Positions 23,101 to 30,667 of a stretch of DNA of 44,969 nt are shown one piece after another. Each line of letters starts with the position of its first letter. Within the stretch, counting starts at the first letter, position 1. Origin of the DNA: a virus. The notes beneath the pieces are model-generated. The model was not told where the DNA came from. It was given only the letters and a program-made list of their open reading frames with translations, and ran no database searches. Location: positions 1 to 44,969 of the IMG/VR virus record IMGVR_UViG_3300012926_000007; one strand, given 5' to 3'. The translations under genes and the position numbers were made by a program.

Positions 23101-24680
23101 GTCAAAATCTTCTTCATCACTTCCGGAGTGATGTTGTAGCGCTCGCCAACCGCCTTGTAGACGCCGTCTTCCACAGTATCCCAAGTGCGCTGGCGATTGG
23201 CCGGCGAAGCCGTGGCGTACTGCTGGAGAAAAGCGTCCTTCTGATCCGGCGTCAGCGTCTTCGACTTGTTCAGCCAAGAGCGTGCCTGTTGCACGGCCTG
23301 GTCGTCGCGGTGGTTGATGAGACCTTCCGGCATGTCGTTCATGCCCTGATACACACGCACCGGGAAGTTGTAGAACGCCTTGCGCAGGAAGGACACCTGG
23401 TCAATGGGGCGGGTGTTGGCGTACTTCAGCGTGCCACGGAGCTCAGCCAGCTTTTCAGCAACGGCCGTGGACGTGGTCCGCGAAGACATGCCGCCCTTGA
23501 TCTTCAGCAGCTGCGCAACCTGATCAGCCTGCTCGTTCAGAGCAGCCTGTGCAGCCGAAACCTTGGCCTTGGAGACATCCTGAAGCCAGTTGATGTTGTT
23601 GGCCCAAGTATCGGCCGACAGGGCGAACTTCTCCATGGTCTCAGCCGGAATGAAGAGGTTGGCCGCCTGACTGGCAGCGTCCTTGGAGACCTGTGAAAGC
23701 TTGTCCAGAGCGTGTGCTGTGGTTTCGCCAAGTTCCGCGAGTTGCCCCCTGGCTGAAGGTGAACCGGCTGCGATCTCTCGGACCAGGGCGATTTCTTCGG
23801 GCGTCTTCGCGCCAGCGATAAGGGCAGCGGTCTGGTAGCGATAAGGATTGAGGCGTGCTGCGGTTCCCTTGACCATCGGATGCTCAGCAATGACCGAAGC
23901 CGGCTTACCAAGAGCCCAGTCGTTGAATGCCACAGAGCGGGGTGCGTTGAGTCGGGCCGTGACCTGAGCCGGCGCATCAGAGTTTCGAATAGGCGCATCC
24001 TTGAAGATGCGTCCGGCCTTGGTGACCTTGCCCAACTTGCCCAGAGGATCGAGAACGGTCGATGCGATCGCATCGACACCGCCGGAGGCAATACGGTTGC
24101 CCCAGGAGTTCTTGAACAGCGCAGTCGTGGCAGTCTGATTGAACGGATCTACCATACGATCCGGCTGACCGGCCGGATGCCAACCATCGGCATGGTCGAC
24201 CAGGGAGAAAGCGTTGTTCATTCCCAGAACCAGACCCTGACCGGGGCTGATGTGGTTGGCCGCGTTCCAGGAGTTGGCCCAGTCGGAGGAGTTGAACCCC
24301 ATGAGCGAGCCGAACGTCTCGTTGCCGTTGACAGCGTTCTGTGACTGCTTGGCCGCATAGACTTCCACAGCCGAGATGGGCCGCGAAATGAACTTCGAGT
24401 AGATGTCCCGATCGGCCTTCATCACGGGGGAGATGGTGTGTGTCTCGACGTCGTGCCAGACCTGGCCGATATCCTGGAAAGGATTCGTCAACGACCACCC
24501 GTGACCAGACTTCTTCTCTACCGGAGCCGGTGCGGTTGACGCCTGCTGCTGACCATAGGAGTAAAGGGCTGCGCCGGCCTGAGCCTGTGTGGCGGAGTTG
24601 TCCAGCGAGAACGTGCCGGTAGGATCGGTTGTGACAGTCCCGAAAGGGTTATTGGGGTCGGCCTGCTGTGGAACTGCCAC
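20109..24680 (-). CDS. Giant internal virion-type protein (1523 aa)
   Basis: By far the longest gene (4.57 kb). The product is mostly alpha-helical and polar, without long hydrophobic spans or the heptad monotony of a tape measure. A basic helical patch (NWMRNRVTQFTRNKF) and an aromatic-rich stretch (RFVSPFFNAWFNAMSTWSRLF, within about residues 1040-1070) might contact membrane. It is followed by the two muralytic virion proteins. In short-tailed phages (T7 gp16, N4-like, P22 gp16/gp20) very large internal proteins are ejected to form the DNA conduit. That role is inferred from size, context and composition. No polymerase or toxin motif was recognised. Confidence 0.65.
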   Translation of the reverse strand: MAVPQQADPNNPFGTVTTDPTGTFSLDNSATQAQAGAALYSYGQQQASTAPAPVEKKSGHGWSLTNPFQDIGQVWHDVETHTISPVMKADRDIYSKFISRPISAVEVYAAKQSQNAVNGNETFGSLMGFNSSDWANSWNAANHISPGQGLVLGMNNAFSLVDHADGWHPAGQPDRMVDPFNQTATTALFKNSWGNRIASGGVDAIASTVLDPLGKLGKVTKAGRIFKDAPIRNSDAPAQVTARLNAPRSVAFNDWALGKPASVIAEHPMVKGTAARLNPYRYQTAALIAGAKTPEEIALVREIAAGSPSARGQLAELGETTAHALDKLSQVSKDAASQAANLFIPAETMEKFALSADTWANNINWLQDVSKAKVSAAQAALNEQADQVAQLLKIKGGMSSRTTSTAVAEKLAELRGTLKYANTRPIDQVSFLRKAFYNFPVRVYQGMNDMPEGLINHRDDQAVQQARSWLNKSKTLTPDQKDAFLQQYATASPANRQRTWDTVEDGVYKAVGERYNITPEVMKKILTTTQTRGRSLSQAARSRDYGSIDLGDGTSTGVLPSADSEVLMHPRLITQLEAGAVPLANLKTLENALRTMDRSGVLGTIANGSHDAYDILNHLLDRVYGLWRPMSLLTGHRAYNHIGDDWLRGVAKLGGLATVANAREGASNWMRNRVTQFTRNKFIGNIEGQHEQNIADAKAEYDGIAAQIATQSRNLDQIPADLLVPYSRLAEAKDRWNELRRLKLDDITQPKHRIGSGSFKIPGTNTDWEEAFGGPNGDYWRQLTSSQHTWDSLADDSAHRIHSIATAHQLRSFGEIKATDDLARHTRAYVHYIRNQMMPDPLAKQIVAGKPLDEVSSWLSDTAAGRQHMRDLHIGDPDDFVTTVAEMVKTHLPTDAMRDSALSGKFGKDIIEQEMPNAGTRPPIHADINLMVHGGDPTVGMLKRTMDVMMKWTGTLPDDIMVRHPVFNSLYKARLTNDVKSWISQSGSSVINADIANELMHGARLGARKDMQNLVYDVSRFNDLGHTLRFVSPFFNAWFNAMSTWSRLFAENPGLLARTYEAKRGLWNSPFAVDKSTGQQADDNTPLDQLTFVFHAPKAMQGLLGGLTTIPIDGKKIVSPTYIDSIGSPGFGPLIAAPVNQWVKWDPGLVDNPVVKSVLNGIIDKNSLAAVVPSGVRDASFLSSLIAGHPQDNANFAKLQWSIWQEQYWDHLNGQRVNPPSWKDAESQAMYLSALDLFANRLLPLGFKPAPAQQHFVDEYRAMQSQDPKNALQNFYDKYGPSAMVFTQSLTSDPSGIPATVGATKAIGKYSDLLRQYPELGGVIVGPEGNGNFDDMAYQWQVAHGLRSQLTPQDAAKQAMQNLGWAAYGKARAGIQAQLTAQGLKSLNDPGAKQLKAQLSGYVSRFGDKNDPIYNPAFYENFASFNPNKYQNRISAVLSIAQDPSLLSNGARGDIRMLQRYSQLRDATYFELQKRPNKTLAAAANFDVARRYDLEVADMMAKDTRFAQLYDRYLSRDDWKEPV

Positions 24681-24855
24681 GGTCGTCTACCTCGGTGTCA
24701 TAGTGCGGGATGGTGCTCAGCAGATCTACCGGAACGTTGCGCGCCGCATCCCTGGCCAGGCCGATACCTAGCATGATACGAGACACCTGCGGATTATCCT
24801 GAAGATTGTCCAGAGCATTTCCGAACACGTCGATCGGAGCAGACCAGATACCCAT
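24649..24855 (-). CDS. Small hypothetical protein (68 aa)
   Basis: MGIWSAPIDVFGNALDNLQD starts a 68-residue helical product with no cysteines. Its 3' end overlaps the start of the 1523-aa gene by 32 bases, suggesting coupling. The amphipathic segment VSRIMLGIGLARDAARNV could associate with membrane. Function unknown. Confidence 0.55.
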   Translation of the reverse strand: MGIWSAPIDVFGNALDNLQDNPQVSRIMLGIGLARDAARNVPVDLLSTIPHYDTEVDDRGSSTAGRPQ

Positions 24856-24857
24856 GA

Positions 24858-25319
24858 TTACGTCGATGCCCTCAGAAGATTAACCAGAAGCCTCGCTGAT
24901 GGCGAGGCATTTGGCAGGTTGGCCAGGAACTCATACACCGGCATGTTGTTGGCCATCTGATTCATGTCCTGCTGTTCCACCTGTTGTGGATTGATTCCGA
25001 GAGCCTGCGTGCCGGGACCAGGACCCATGGAAGCGCCGGCAGTCACAGGTTCGGCAGGCCTGTTGGATGGCGCACCGAATCCGACCACATTGGCAGCGGC
25101 TGGATTTGGGGGAAGCGATGACATGTCCACTCCGCCCTGCGGCGGAGTATTTCCGGATGCCGCGAGTGGCGCGCCCTGTTGGAGGGAGGTGAACTGCGAA
25201 TTCTCGCCATACTTAGCATCCGGTAGTGTTCGCAGAGCCTGAGCCGCACCGCCATCGGTGCGGCGTGACAGAGGGCCAGGACCGCTAACCTGCGCGGGTG
25301 TTGCCGGTGGTGGCATCAA
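24858..25319 (-). CDS. Pro/Gly/Asn-rich hypothetical protein
   Basis: The 153-residue protein is disordered in its first 120 residues (PPPATPAQVSGPGPLSRRTD), with a short helical C-terminus (MPVYEFLANLPNASPSARLLVNLL). The composition is shared with the neighbouring 25582-25944 product. It overlaps the upstream gene by 35 bases. Possibly a flexible virion assembly or linker protein; not identified. Confidence 0.55.
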   Translation of the reverse strand: MMPPPATPAQVSGPGPLSRRTDGGAAQALRTLPDAKYGENSQFTSLQQGAPLAASGNTPPQGGVDMSSLPPNPAAANVVGFGAPSNRPAEPVTAGASMGPGPGTQALGINPQQVEQQDMNQMANNMPVYEFLANLPNASPSARLLVNLLRAST

Positions 25320-25578
25320 GACTCCCGGAAGTGATGGCTTCGATCGCGGCTGAGGCTTCCTGCTGGAACTTCAACTGCTCATTCTCGTAGGCGTAGCGCT
25401 GAAGGGCCGCATCGGTGGAAACACCGAAGAGCTTGTGGAAAGCCATGAAGATGTCCGAGAAGAGTTCGCAGAGAGCGCCCACGAACAGCCAGCGATTACT
25501 TCTCTTGTACTTCACGAACGAGACGGGATCATTGTCACAACCGCAGTCATCCTCATCCATCTCGTCATTCATGGTCAT
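25285..25578 (-). CDS. Hypothetical protein with acidic Cys N-terminus and hydrophobic helix
   Basis: The 97-residue product starts MNDEMDEDDCGCDNDPVSF, an acidic stretch with CxC. It continues with hydrophobic LFVGALCELFSDIFMAFHKLFG and a helix LQRYAYENEQLKFQQEASAAIEA. It may be membrane-associated. It lies between two disordered proteins of the late operon. No family recognised. Confidence 0.55.
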   Translation of the reverse strand: MTMNDEMDEDDCGCDNDPVSFVKYKRSNRWLFVGALCELFSDIFMAFHKLFGVSTDAALQRYAYENEQLKFQQEASAAIEAITSGSLDATTGNTRAG

Positions 25579-25581
25579 CCC

Positions 25582-25944
25582 TTAGTAAGCGGCCGAAGAA
25601 CGCTCGGTGCCAGGATTGCCGGGACCCTTGCCCTGACCGGGGTTATAAGTTCCGCCAACTGGTTGGGTACGAAAACCCCTGATGCCCTCACCGGGCCAGG
25701 AATCGGCAACGTCACCCTGATTCATGCTCATCCCGTCGAGACCATCGGAGTCGACCAGGCCCGTCCACATGGATTCGATCGCACCGGTGTTGGCCGGCAC
25801 GGAACCAGACTCGAACGTGGTGGGGGTAGTACGGTTGTGGCCGACACCTTCCGGACCCGCATCACCCTGACGGATGGGAGTCGGAGGCACAGCCTGAGAG
25901 AAGTCTGGACGATCCCACTGCTGACCGCCTGGAGTAGCCATCAT
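25582..25944 (-). CDS. Gly/Pro-rich hypothetical protein
   Basis: The 120-residue product is rich in Gly, Pro, Ser and Thr and probably disordered (YNPGQGKGPGNPGTERSSAA at the end). Two ATG codons in a row (25944 and 25941) are possible starts. It overlaps the stop of the endonuclease gene. No cysteines, no known motif. Confidence 0.55.
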   Translation of the reverse strand: MMATPGGQQWDRPDFSQAVPPTPIRQGDAGPEGVGHNRTTPTTFESGSVPANTGAIESMWTGLVDSDGLDGMSMNQGDVADSWPGEGIRGFRTQPVGGTYNPGQGKGPGNPGTERSSAAY

Positions 25945-26312
25945 TTGTACCTTTCAAGGTATTCGACGGCTGCAAGGAGCGCATCGACGTTGTCGTTAAA
26001 ATTTCCAATAGCTACATTGCACGGGAAACACAGAACCCCTCGGACGCAAATGCCGCAGGAATATCTTCCTGGACAACAGGCGTGGTTGTGATCAACACAC
26101 CAGCCCCGACCTCGATGCTCCCGCGAGCCACAGATGGCACAACCGCCTTGCTTTGCAAGAGCAGCCTCTAGCCATGCTAGCGTAACGTTGTACTTGGTTT
26201 GTAAATCGATGTTTCTGCGGTACGCAGGGTAGTTGGGGTGTCGTTTCCGCCGTTCCTCGGCAGCCTGGTTAGACAGCCTACGCTTTTCAGGATCTCGACG
26301 AACAGCGACCAT
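25941..26312 (-). CDS. Recombination endonuclease VII-like HNH nuclease
   Basis: I chose the ATG at 26312, which overlaps the TAA of the gene before. The protein (123 aa) has an endonuclease VII pattern: YNVTLAWLEAALAKQGGCAICG, WCVDHNHACCPG, then VRGVLCFPCNVAIGNFNDN. CxxC pairs around residues 70-110 bind zinc and DHNH is the His-Me active site. The family resolves branched DNA before packaging (T4 gp49). Similar free-standing HNH nucleases can be homing-like, but the tight overlaps on both sides suggest an integral operon member. Confidence 0.88.
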   Translation of the reverse strand: MVAVRRDPEKRRLSNQAAEERRKRHPNYPAYRRNIDLQTKYNVTLAWLEAALAKQGGCAICGSREHRGRGWCVDHNHACCPGRYSCGICVRGVLCFPCNVAIGNFNDNVDALLAAVEYLERYK

Positions 26313-26506
26313 TAACCAACCTTCCTGGCGCAACACGCCAGCACTAGATTCTTCTTCTTGTCTTCCACAGCCATCTTGGTGCGAGCGCCACACCATTCAC
26401 ATCCGGCAGGATTCTGCGCCTTGCGCAGAGCCATGACGAACTTCTCACTGTGGATATCGAAACCCTGTTCCTTGAGGGCCTCAGTAAAAGCCTTGATATC
26501 AACCAC
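26312..26506 (-). CDS. Small zinc-ribbon protein (64 aa)
   Basis: GTG at 26506 overlaps the portal stop. MVDIKAFTEALKEQGFDIHS is a helical start, followed by CEWCGARTKMAVEDKKKNLVLACC, whose CxxC and CC pairs probably hold a zinc. A DNA- or protein-binding role near endonuclease VII is plausible but unproven. Confidence 0.6.
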   Translation of the reverse strand: MVDIKAFTEALKEQGFDIHSEKFVMALRKAQNPAGCEWCGARTKMAVEDKKKNLVLACCARKVG

Positions 26507-28301
26507 TTGGTATTTGCCTCTTCACGGTAGCGCCTAGATTGGGTTGACCGCCACCAGACAGTCCGGCCAGGATCTTCATGACGTCCGGCTGTCCGCCGGC
26601 CATCGGGCCAGACATAGGGGCAGAAGGCCCCTGAGGGGCTCCAGGAGCGCCTTGCGGCCCTCCAGCGGGTCCCGGCATGCCAGAGGGCATTTGAGGCTCT
26701 TCAGGAGCCTGTGGTGGCGTTTTCGGAACGAAGGCCGCAAGGATGGCGTCATGCAGTGCCATGCCCGATTCACGCTTCTTCATGACCGTGGCCAACTTCG
26801 TAAGCGTATCGCTCGGATCCTGACCCTGTGCGGCAAGAGCCGGGACCGCCATAGCAGTCTGAGCCAGCATCTGCTTGAGCGCATCGGTCATCTCTTCCGT
26901 GTCAATCTGCTCCATCACCTGATCCACATTGAGATCAAAAGGCAGTTGGCGCAGCGCGTAATCGCGCGAGATGAGTTTGTCCCCACGTGCTTGCAGAAGG
27001 AACACGAGCGCGCGGTTCGGATCCATGCCAGCAGCCATGCCGTAAGCAACGTCCACCTGGTAGACGCCGGCGATGTCCTTGCTCGGAACGTAGGTCTCTT
27101 CGTACTGCTGGCCACTCACCATGATGCGGATGTTGCGCCGGCGGTTGGGCCAGAACTTCTCATCCATCTCGAAGGCAGCGCTGACAGCGCGTCTGAGCAT
27201 ATCGCCCAAGATCAGCTGGTAGGTGCGAACCTTCGAATCGATGGTGCCCATGAGCTCTTCCATGCCGCGACCGGTGACGATCGAGCCGGGAGACTTTCCG
27301 GTGGCGCCCTCGGGGAAACGCGCTCCCACAGTGATGTCGTTGTTGAGAATCTCACCGATCTGCCAGGCGGCTGGCGGCATGTCCGCGATGGGGTAGTGTA
27401 TCTTCTCGCCCATGTTGGTGCGGATGACGCGGTCGGGGCCGAAAGGAATGTTGACGACGTCCGGCGGAACGACCAGAGGAGAGTTCATCGACTTCTTGGC
27501 AGCCCTCATGCCCATCTGAGCAAAGAGCGCGCGAGCCACTTGGATCCAGACGACGTCATCGTAAGCGCCACGAGATTCACTGTCGAACTTGGGGGCTTCC
27601 GCGATATAGATGGGGCAGCGCCCGAACTTGTTCGGGACCCTGTTCAGAACGAGGTTGTCTCGACTTGGCACGAAGGTAACGATCTCGTCATCGTCGTAGT
27701 AGACAACCATCTCGATCTGAGCGTTCGACTCGACTCGCATCCCTGCTCTGAGCGCGCTGGCCACATGAGGGAACTTCGCTGAGAGGGACTCGATATCGGA
27801 ATCATAGACCTTGGCGAAACAGCGAGTGCGACCGTAGATGTCGTTGTCGAAGTAGCTGCCAAGGGGGTTTTCGAAGCGCAGGCGGGGACCGGGCTCACAG
27901 TAGGAATCGCCGAAATGAGGTTCGAGGATGACCGGAAGGAACGAGTAGGTGTTCATCCAGTCGGCCGCCTCCACCATGGAGATCTTCAGCCGGCTGTTCT
28001 CGATGTAGTTGTGAGCGATGAGCGTACGCCGTTGGGCGTACTTCTTCTGGCGGTCCGAGACCATGACGCCGGCAGTACAAGAGATGGTCGGCATGACGCC
28101 GATCTGCTCAGCGGTATAGGATGCTGCCACGTTGATGACGTTCGACACGATCGGCTTGGGGAAGTCGTCCGCCAGAAGGCCCGGTGCCACACGATCCATC
28201 TCGCTCGCGCGAATGGCGCGAACTTCTCCCATGCGAAGGTCACGTGGGTAGGATCGAATGCGCATGCCCTGGACCTTGCGGGCGATATCAGAAACGTCCA
28301 C
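26499..28301 (-). CDS. Portal protein
   Basis: The start is taken as GTG 28301, with GGTGGGA 6-8 bases upstream. Earlier in-frame GTGs (up to 28316) lie inside the terminase stop region. The roughly 600-residue product has the helical portal pattern: IRASEMDRVAPGLL early, WMNTYSFLPVILEPHFGD near 120, and ARFPEGATGKSPGSIVTGRG followed by MEELMGTIDSKVRTYQLILGDM near 340, a stretch typical of actinophage portals. The C-terminal 80 residues are Pro/Gly-rich (MPSGMPGPAGGPQGAPGAPQ). It forms the dodecameric DNA channel at the capsid vertex and directly follows the terminase. Confidence 0.9.
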   Translation of the reverse strand: MDVSDIARKVQGMRIRSYPRDLRMGEVRAIRASEMDRVAPGLLADDFPKPIVSNVINVAASYTAEQIGVMPTISCTAGVMVSDRQKKYAQRRTLIAHNYIENSRLKISMVEAADWMNTYSFLPVILEPHFGDSYCEPGPRLRFENPLGSYFDNDIYGRTRCFAKVYDSDIESLSAKFPHVASALRAGMRVESNAQIEMVVYYDDDEIVTFVPSRDNLVLNRVPNKFGRCPIYIAEAPKFDSESRGAYDDVVWIQVARALFAQMGMRAAKKSMNSPLVVPPDVVNIPFGPDRVIRTNMGEKIHYPIADMPPAAWQIGEILNNDITVGARFPEGATGKSPGSIVTGRGMEELMGTIDSKVRTYQLILGDMLRRAVSAAFEMDEKFWPNRRRNIRIMVSGQQYEETYVPSKDIAGVYQVDVAYGMAAGMDPNRALVFLLQARGDKLISRDYALRQLPFDLNVDQVMEQIDTEEMTDALKQMLAQTAMAVPALAAQGQDPSDTLTKLATVMKKRESGMALHDAILAAFVPKTPPQAPEEPQMPSGMPGPAGGPQGAPGAPQGPSAPMSGPMAGGQPDVMKILAGLSGGGQPNLGATVKRQIPSG

Positions 28302-28303
28302 AG

Positions 28304-30232
28304 CTATTCCCACCACCTTGCCGGATTAGAGATGACCGGCCCGTCCGGCTCCGGTGGCTCGTCGAAACGCCCGTGTGACATGGTGTACCAGTCGATGTTT
28401 AAAGTTACCTGTTCCTCGCGTTCGCGAGGGCTCAACCAACCGTTGTCCCAATGGGATGCTCCGTCCTGCTGGTCCAGTAACTCCCGACAGCGGATCTCGG
28501 TAAACCAGAGCGCCATCACGCAGTCTTGGACAGGAGCGCGGGTCATGTTGGGAGTAGGGAACCAGGCAACCAGCTGTTCCACAAGGGCTTGGACTCCAGG
28601 ATGTCCACGGCGGGACGGAAGTTCCAAAGCATTGTAGCCCTGCTCCCAGCCCTTGAAGAGGTTGGCCATCGTCGCCACACCCCACTGGTTGTCCCACTTG
28701 TTCTTGCCAGTCGTATGGGCAGACATCCGGACCGAGCGAGAAGACATCCACGTCCGCAGATCCTCATCCTGTAGAATGCTCGCCTGATAGGCGTTGGACT
28801 CGATGCGCCATTCCGAAATCTTGTAGCGCTTGGTCCACTCCTTCATCACCGCTGCGGTCTGCGCAGGAAGTGCCCCGTGCTGGTTCCAGACGTCTAGAAG
28901 ATAACGACGGCCGTTAGAGAGGTCTGCGCCAACGCAGACCATCGCTGTGTAGTTAGTGGCCGCAGGGTCAAGACCGGCAACAACGTAGAGTCCAGCCATA
29001 CCCTCTGAGCGATGACCAGGGACACCAGGGATGATCGGGCCCGGAAAACGACGTCCGTTGGAGCAGCCATCAATCTCCATCTGCGTGAACGTGGTGCTCT
29101 GCGAGATCTGCGCCTGCATGTAAACACGTGACCACATTTCGGCCGACATGTTGTTGCGCTTCTCGGCGAGAGCCTCGCCGGTCCACATCGGGTAGTAGCC
29201 GTTGACGTCGGGCTGATGGACCTCAAGACCGGCCGGCGGAACATTCGTCTTCGGCCACAGCGTCTTCCAGGTCTTGGGGTCGTCGGTCATCTCCAGCACG
29301 GCCGGCTGTGACAGATACGTCCAGGGCGACTCACCGGAGACATACCACTCAGGCTTGCGAATCTCCGAGTAGAGGTCTTGCGCCGCGAGGCGCGTGCCCA
29401 CGATGATCAGCTTGCCCGTGCCCGGCTCCAGACGGGTGTTGATGATCGCCTGAATCCACTCGATCTGCTTTTGATACTCATGGGCGTTGTCAAGGTCGGC
29501 GCAGTCGTCGAGGATGATGAGGTCGGCACGAGCGCCGTAGATCTTCTTGCGAATGCCCAGAGCCTGCACCGTGGGGTGGCCGGAAGTGTTGCGCGGACGG
29601 ATGGCGGGGTTCACCAGGATCGTGTCAGCGGTCCACTTGGCGTCCTTGGAGTTGTAGCCCTCAGCCGGCGAGAAGTGGTCCTTGAGCTCGCGGTACACCA
29701 TGACGTCTTTGTCGAGGCGGTTCTTGATGCCGTCGAGGTTCTTCTTGGCGCGGTCGGCCGAAGCCGACACCAGCAACACACGGATGTTCGGATCGCGCAC
29801 GATCCGCCAGGCCACATAGTTCTGACAGAACATCTCCGACTTGGCGTGGTGCGGAGGGGTGTTGATCAGAAGGAGGTTCTTGTGGCCGGCGATGTACGTC
29901 TGCGACGGGTGGACCGACCGGGGCTCACGGCCCTCCAGAAGATCGAGCCACTGAAGATGATGATCGAACAGACGGTTGCCAAGATAGGCCTGAGAGAAGT
30001 CCTCAAAATCAGGAACCATCGCCGGCGCAGTCATCGACTGCTTGGTGCGGATGCGGGAGACCTCGTCACGGAACCACTGACGTTCGGCCAGATCCTGCAC
30101 GCGGTAGAGCCAGTACTCGTACGTCTTGACGGAGACGCCCACATAATCACAAGAACGCTGAATAGACCAGCCGGCGCGGAGCCTGTCCAAAACGAGCTTC
30201 TTGGCTTCGTCCGTCGTGAATTCCTTGGGCAA
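28304..30232 (-). CDS. terL: Terminase large subunit with N-terminal HTH
   Basis: ATPase motor and nuclease. Walker A-like TPPHHAKS lies about 105 residues in; Walker B is ADLIILDDCAD; a coupling motif follows (LIIVGTRLAAQDLY). The nuclease half contains AGLDPAATNYTAMVCVGAD and EWRIESNAYQ. Residues about 8-45 (LRAGWSIQRSCDYVGVSVKT) look like a helix-turn-helix, as in small terminase subunits, and no separate small subunit gene was recognised. I prefer the TTG at 30232 because GGACGG precedes it; a longer form could start at TTG 30289. It is the first gene of the late operon. Confidence 0.92.
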   Translation of the reverse strand: MPKEFTTDEAKKLVLDRLRAGWSIQRSCDYVGVSVKTYEYWLYRVQDLAERQWFRDEVSRIRTKQSMTAPAMVPDFEDFSQAYLGNRLFDHHLQWLDLLEGREPRSVHPSQTYIAGHKNLLLINTPPHHAKSEMFCQNYVAWRIVRDPNIRVLLVSASADRAKKNLDGIKNRLDKDVMVYRELKDHFSPAEGYNSKDAKWTADTILVNPAIRPRNTSGHPTVQALGIRKKIYGARADLIILDDCADLDNAHEYQKQIEWIQAIINTRLEPGTGKLIIVGTRLAAQDLYSEIRKPEWYVSGESPWTYLSQPAVLEMTDDPKTWKTLWPKTNVPPAGLEVHQPDVNGYYPMWTGEALAEKRNNMSAEMWSRVYMQAQISQSTTFTQMEIDGCSNGRRFPGPIIPGVPGHRSEGMAGLYVVAGLDPAATNYTAMVCVGADLSNGRRYLLDVWNQHGALPAQTAAVMKEWTKRYKISEWRIESNAYQASILQDEDLRTWMSSRSVRMSAHTTGKNKWDNQWGVATMANLFKGWEQGYNALELPSRRGHPGVQALVEQLVAWFPTPNMTRAPVQDCVMALWFTEIRCRELLDQQDGASHWDNGWLSPREREEQVTLNIDWYTMSHGRFDEPPEPDGPVISNPARWWE

Positions 30233-30639
30233 TGTGCACCGTCCAGCAGATAGGGGAAACGCGGGGGGAACTTCTGGTCGGCACCACAAGGGTGCCTGCC
30301 TACTGCCGCAGTGAATCCCTCTACCACCGCGCCACGGTTCGCCGTGGCGCTTCTTACTTCCGTACCTACGGGGCTAGCTCGCCTCAAGCGAGCTTCCTAC
30401 TACTATCGGCAAGGCGTCCCGCCTTGCCTCTAACCGGTAGAGCCGGCCCTCAAGGCCGGCGATCTGACCAGCCAGTGGCGAGCCCTTAGAGGCTCGCCTG
30501 CTAACCGGAGAGACATGAGCGCCGGCCGCTCGACATTCGCTTACGCTCATGTCTCGCTTAGGCGAAGCCTCCCAATATATATAGCCCAACCGTTTTGGGG
30601 TCCCTGGACGCAGGGACCTCCAGTCTTTACCAAATCGTT
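30233..30639. repeat. String of perfect hairpins upstream of the terminase gene
   Basis: Hairpins in a row: 30329-30350 (9 bp, TTCG loop), 30376-30394 (7 bp, CTCAA loop), 30408-30428 (9 bp, TCC loop), 30442-30460 (7 bp, CTCAA loop), 30477-30498 (8 bp), 30510-30520/30545-30555 (11 bp closing a 24-nt insert) and 30599-30618 (8 bp). No gene. The stems are unrelated in sequence, which argues against a dispersed repeat and for conserved structure. If transcribed with the late operon it would be its 5' leader. Confidence 0.6.
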
Positions 30640-30667
30640 ATAATAGAACCAGCCTAAGCTGGTTCAA
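30640..30667 (-). promoter_or_regulatory. Possible late-operon promoter
   Basis: Minus strand: TTGAAC (30667-30662), a 16-bp spacer and TATTAT (30645-30640). It overlaps the GAACCAGC-CTAA-GCTGGTTC hairpin (30646-30665). It reads toward terminase about 400 bases away. The match is moderate. Confidence 0.4.

Noticed and set aside
26544-27782. A 412-codon open frame on the plus strand opposite the portal gene
   Set aside because: Shadow of the portal codon pattern; no ribosome site and no recognisable motif, and it opposes late transcription.
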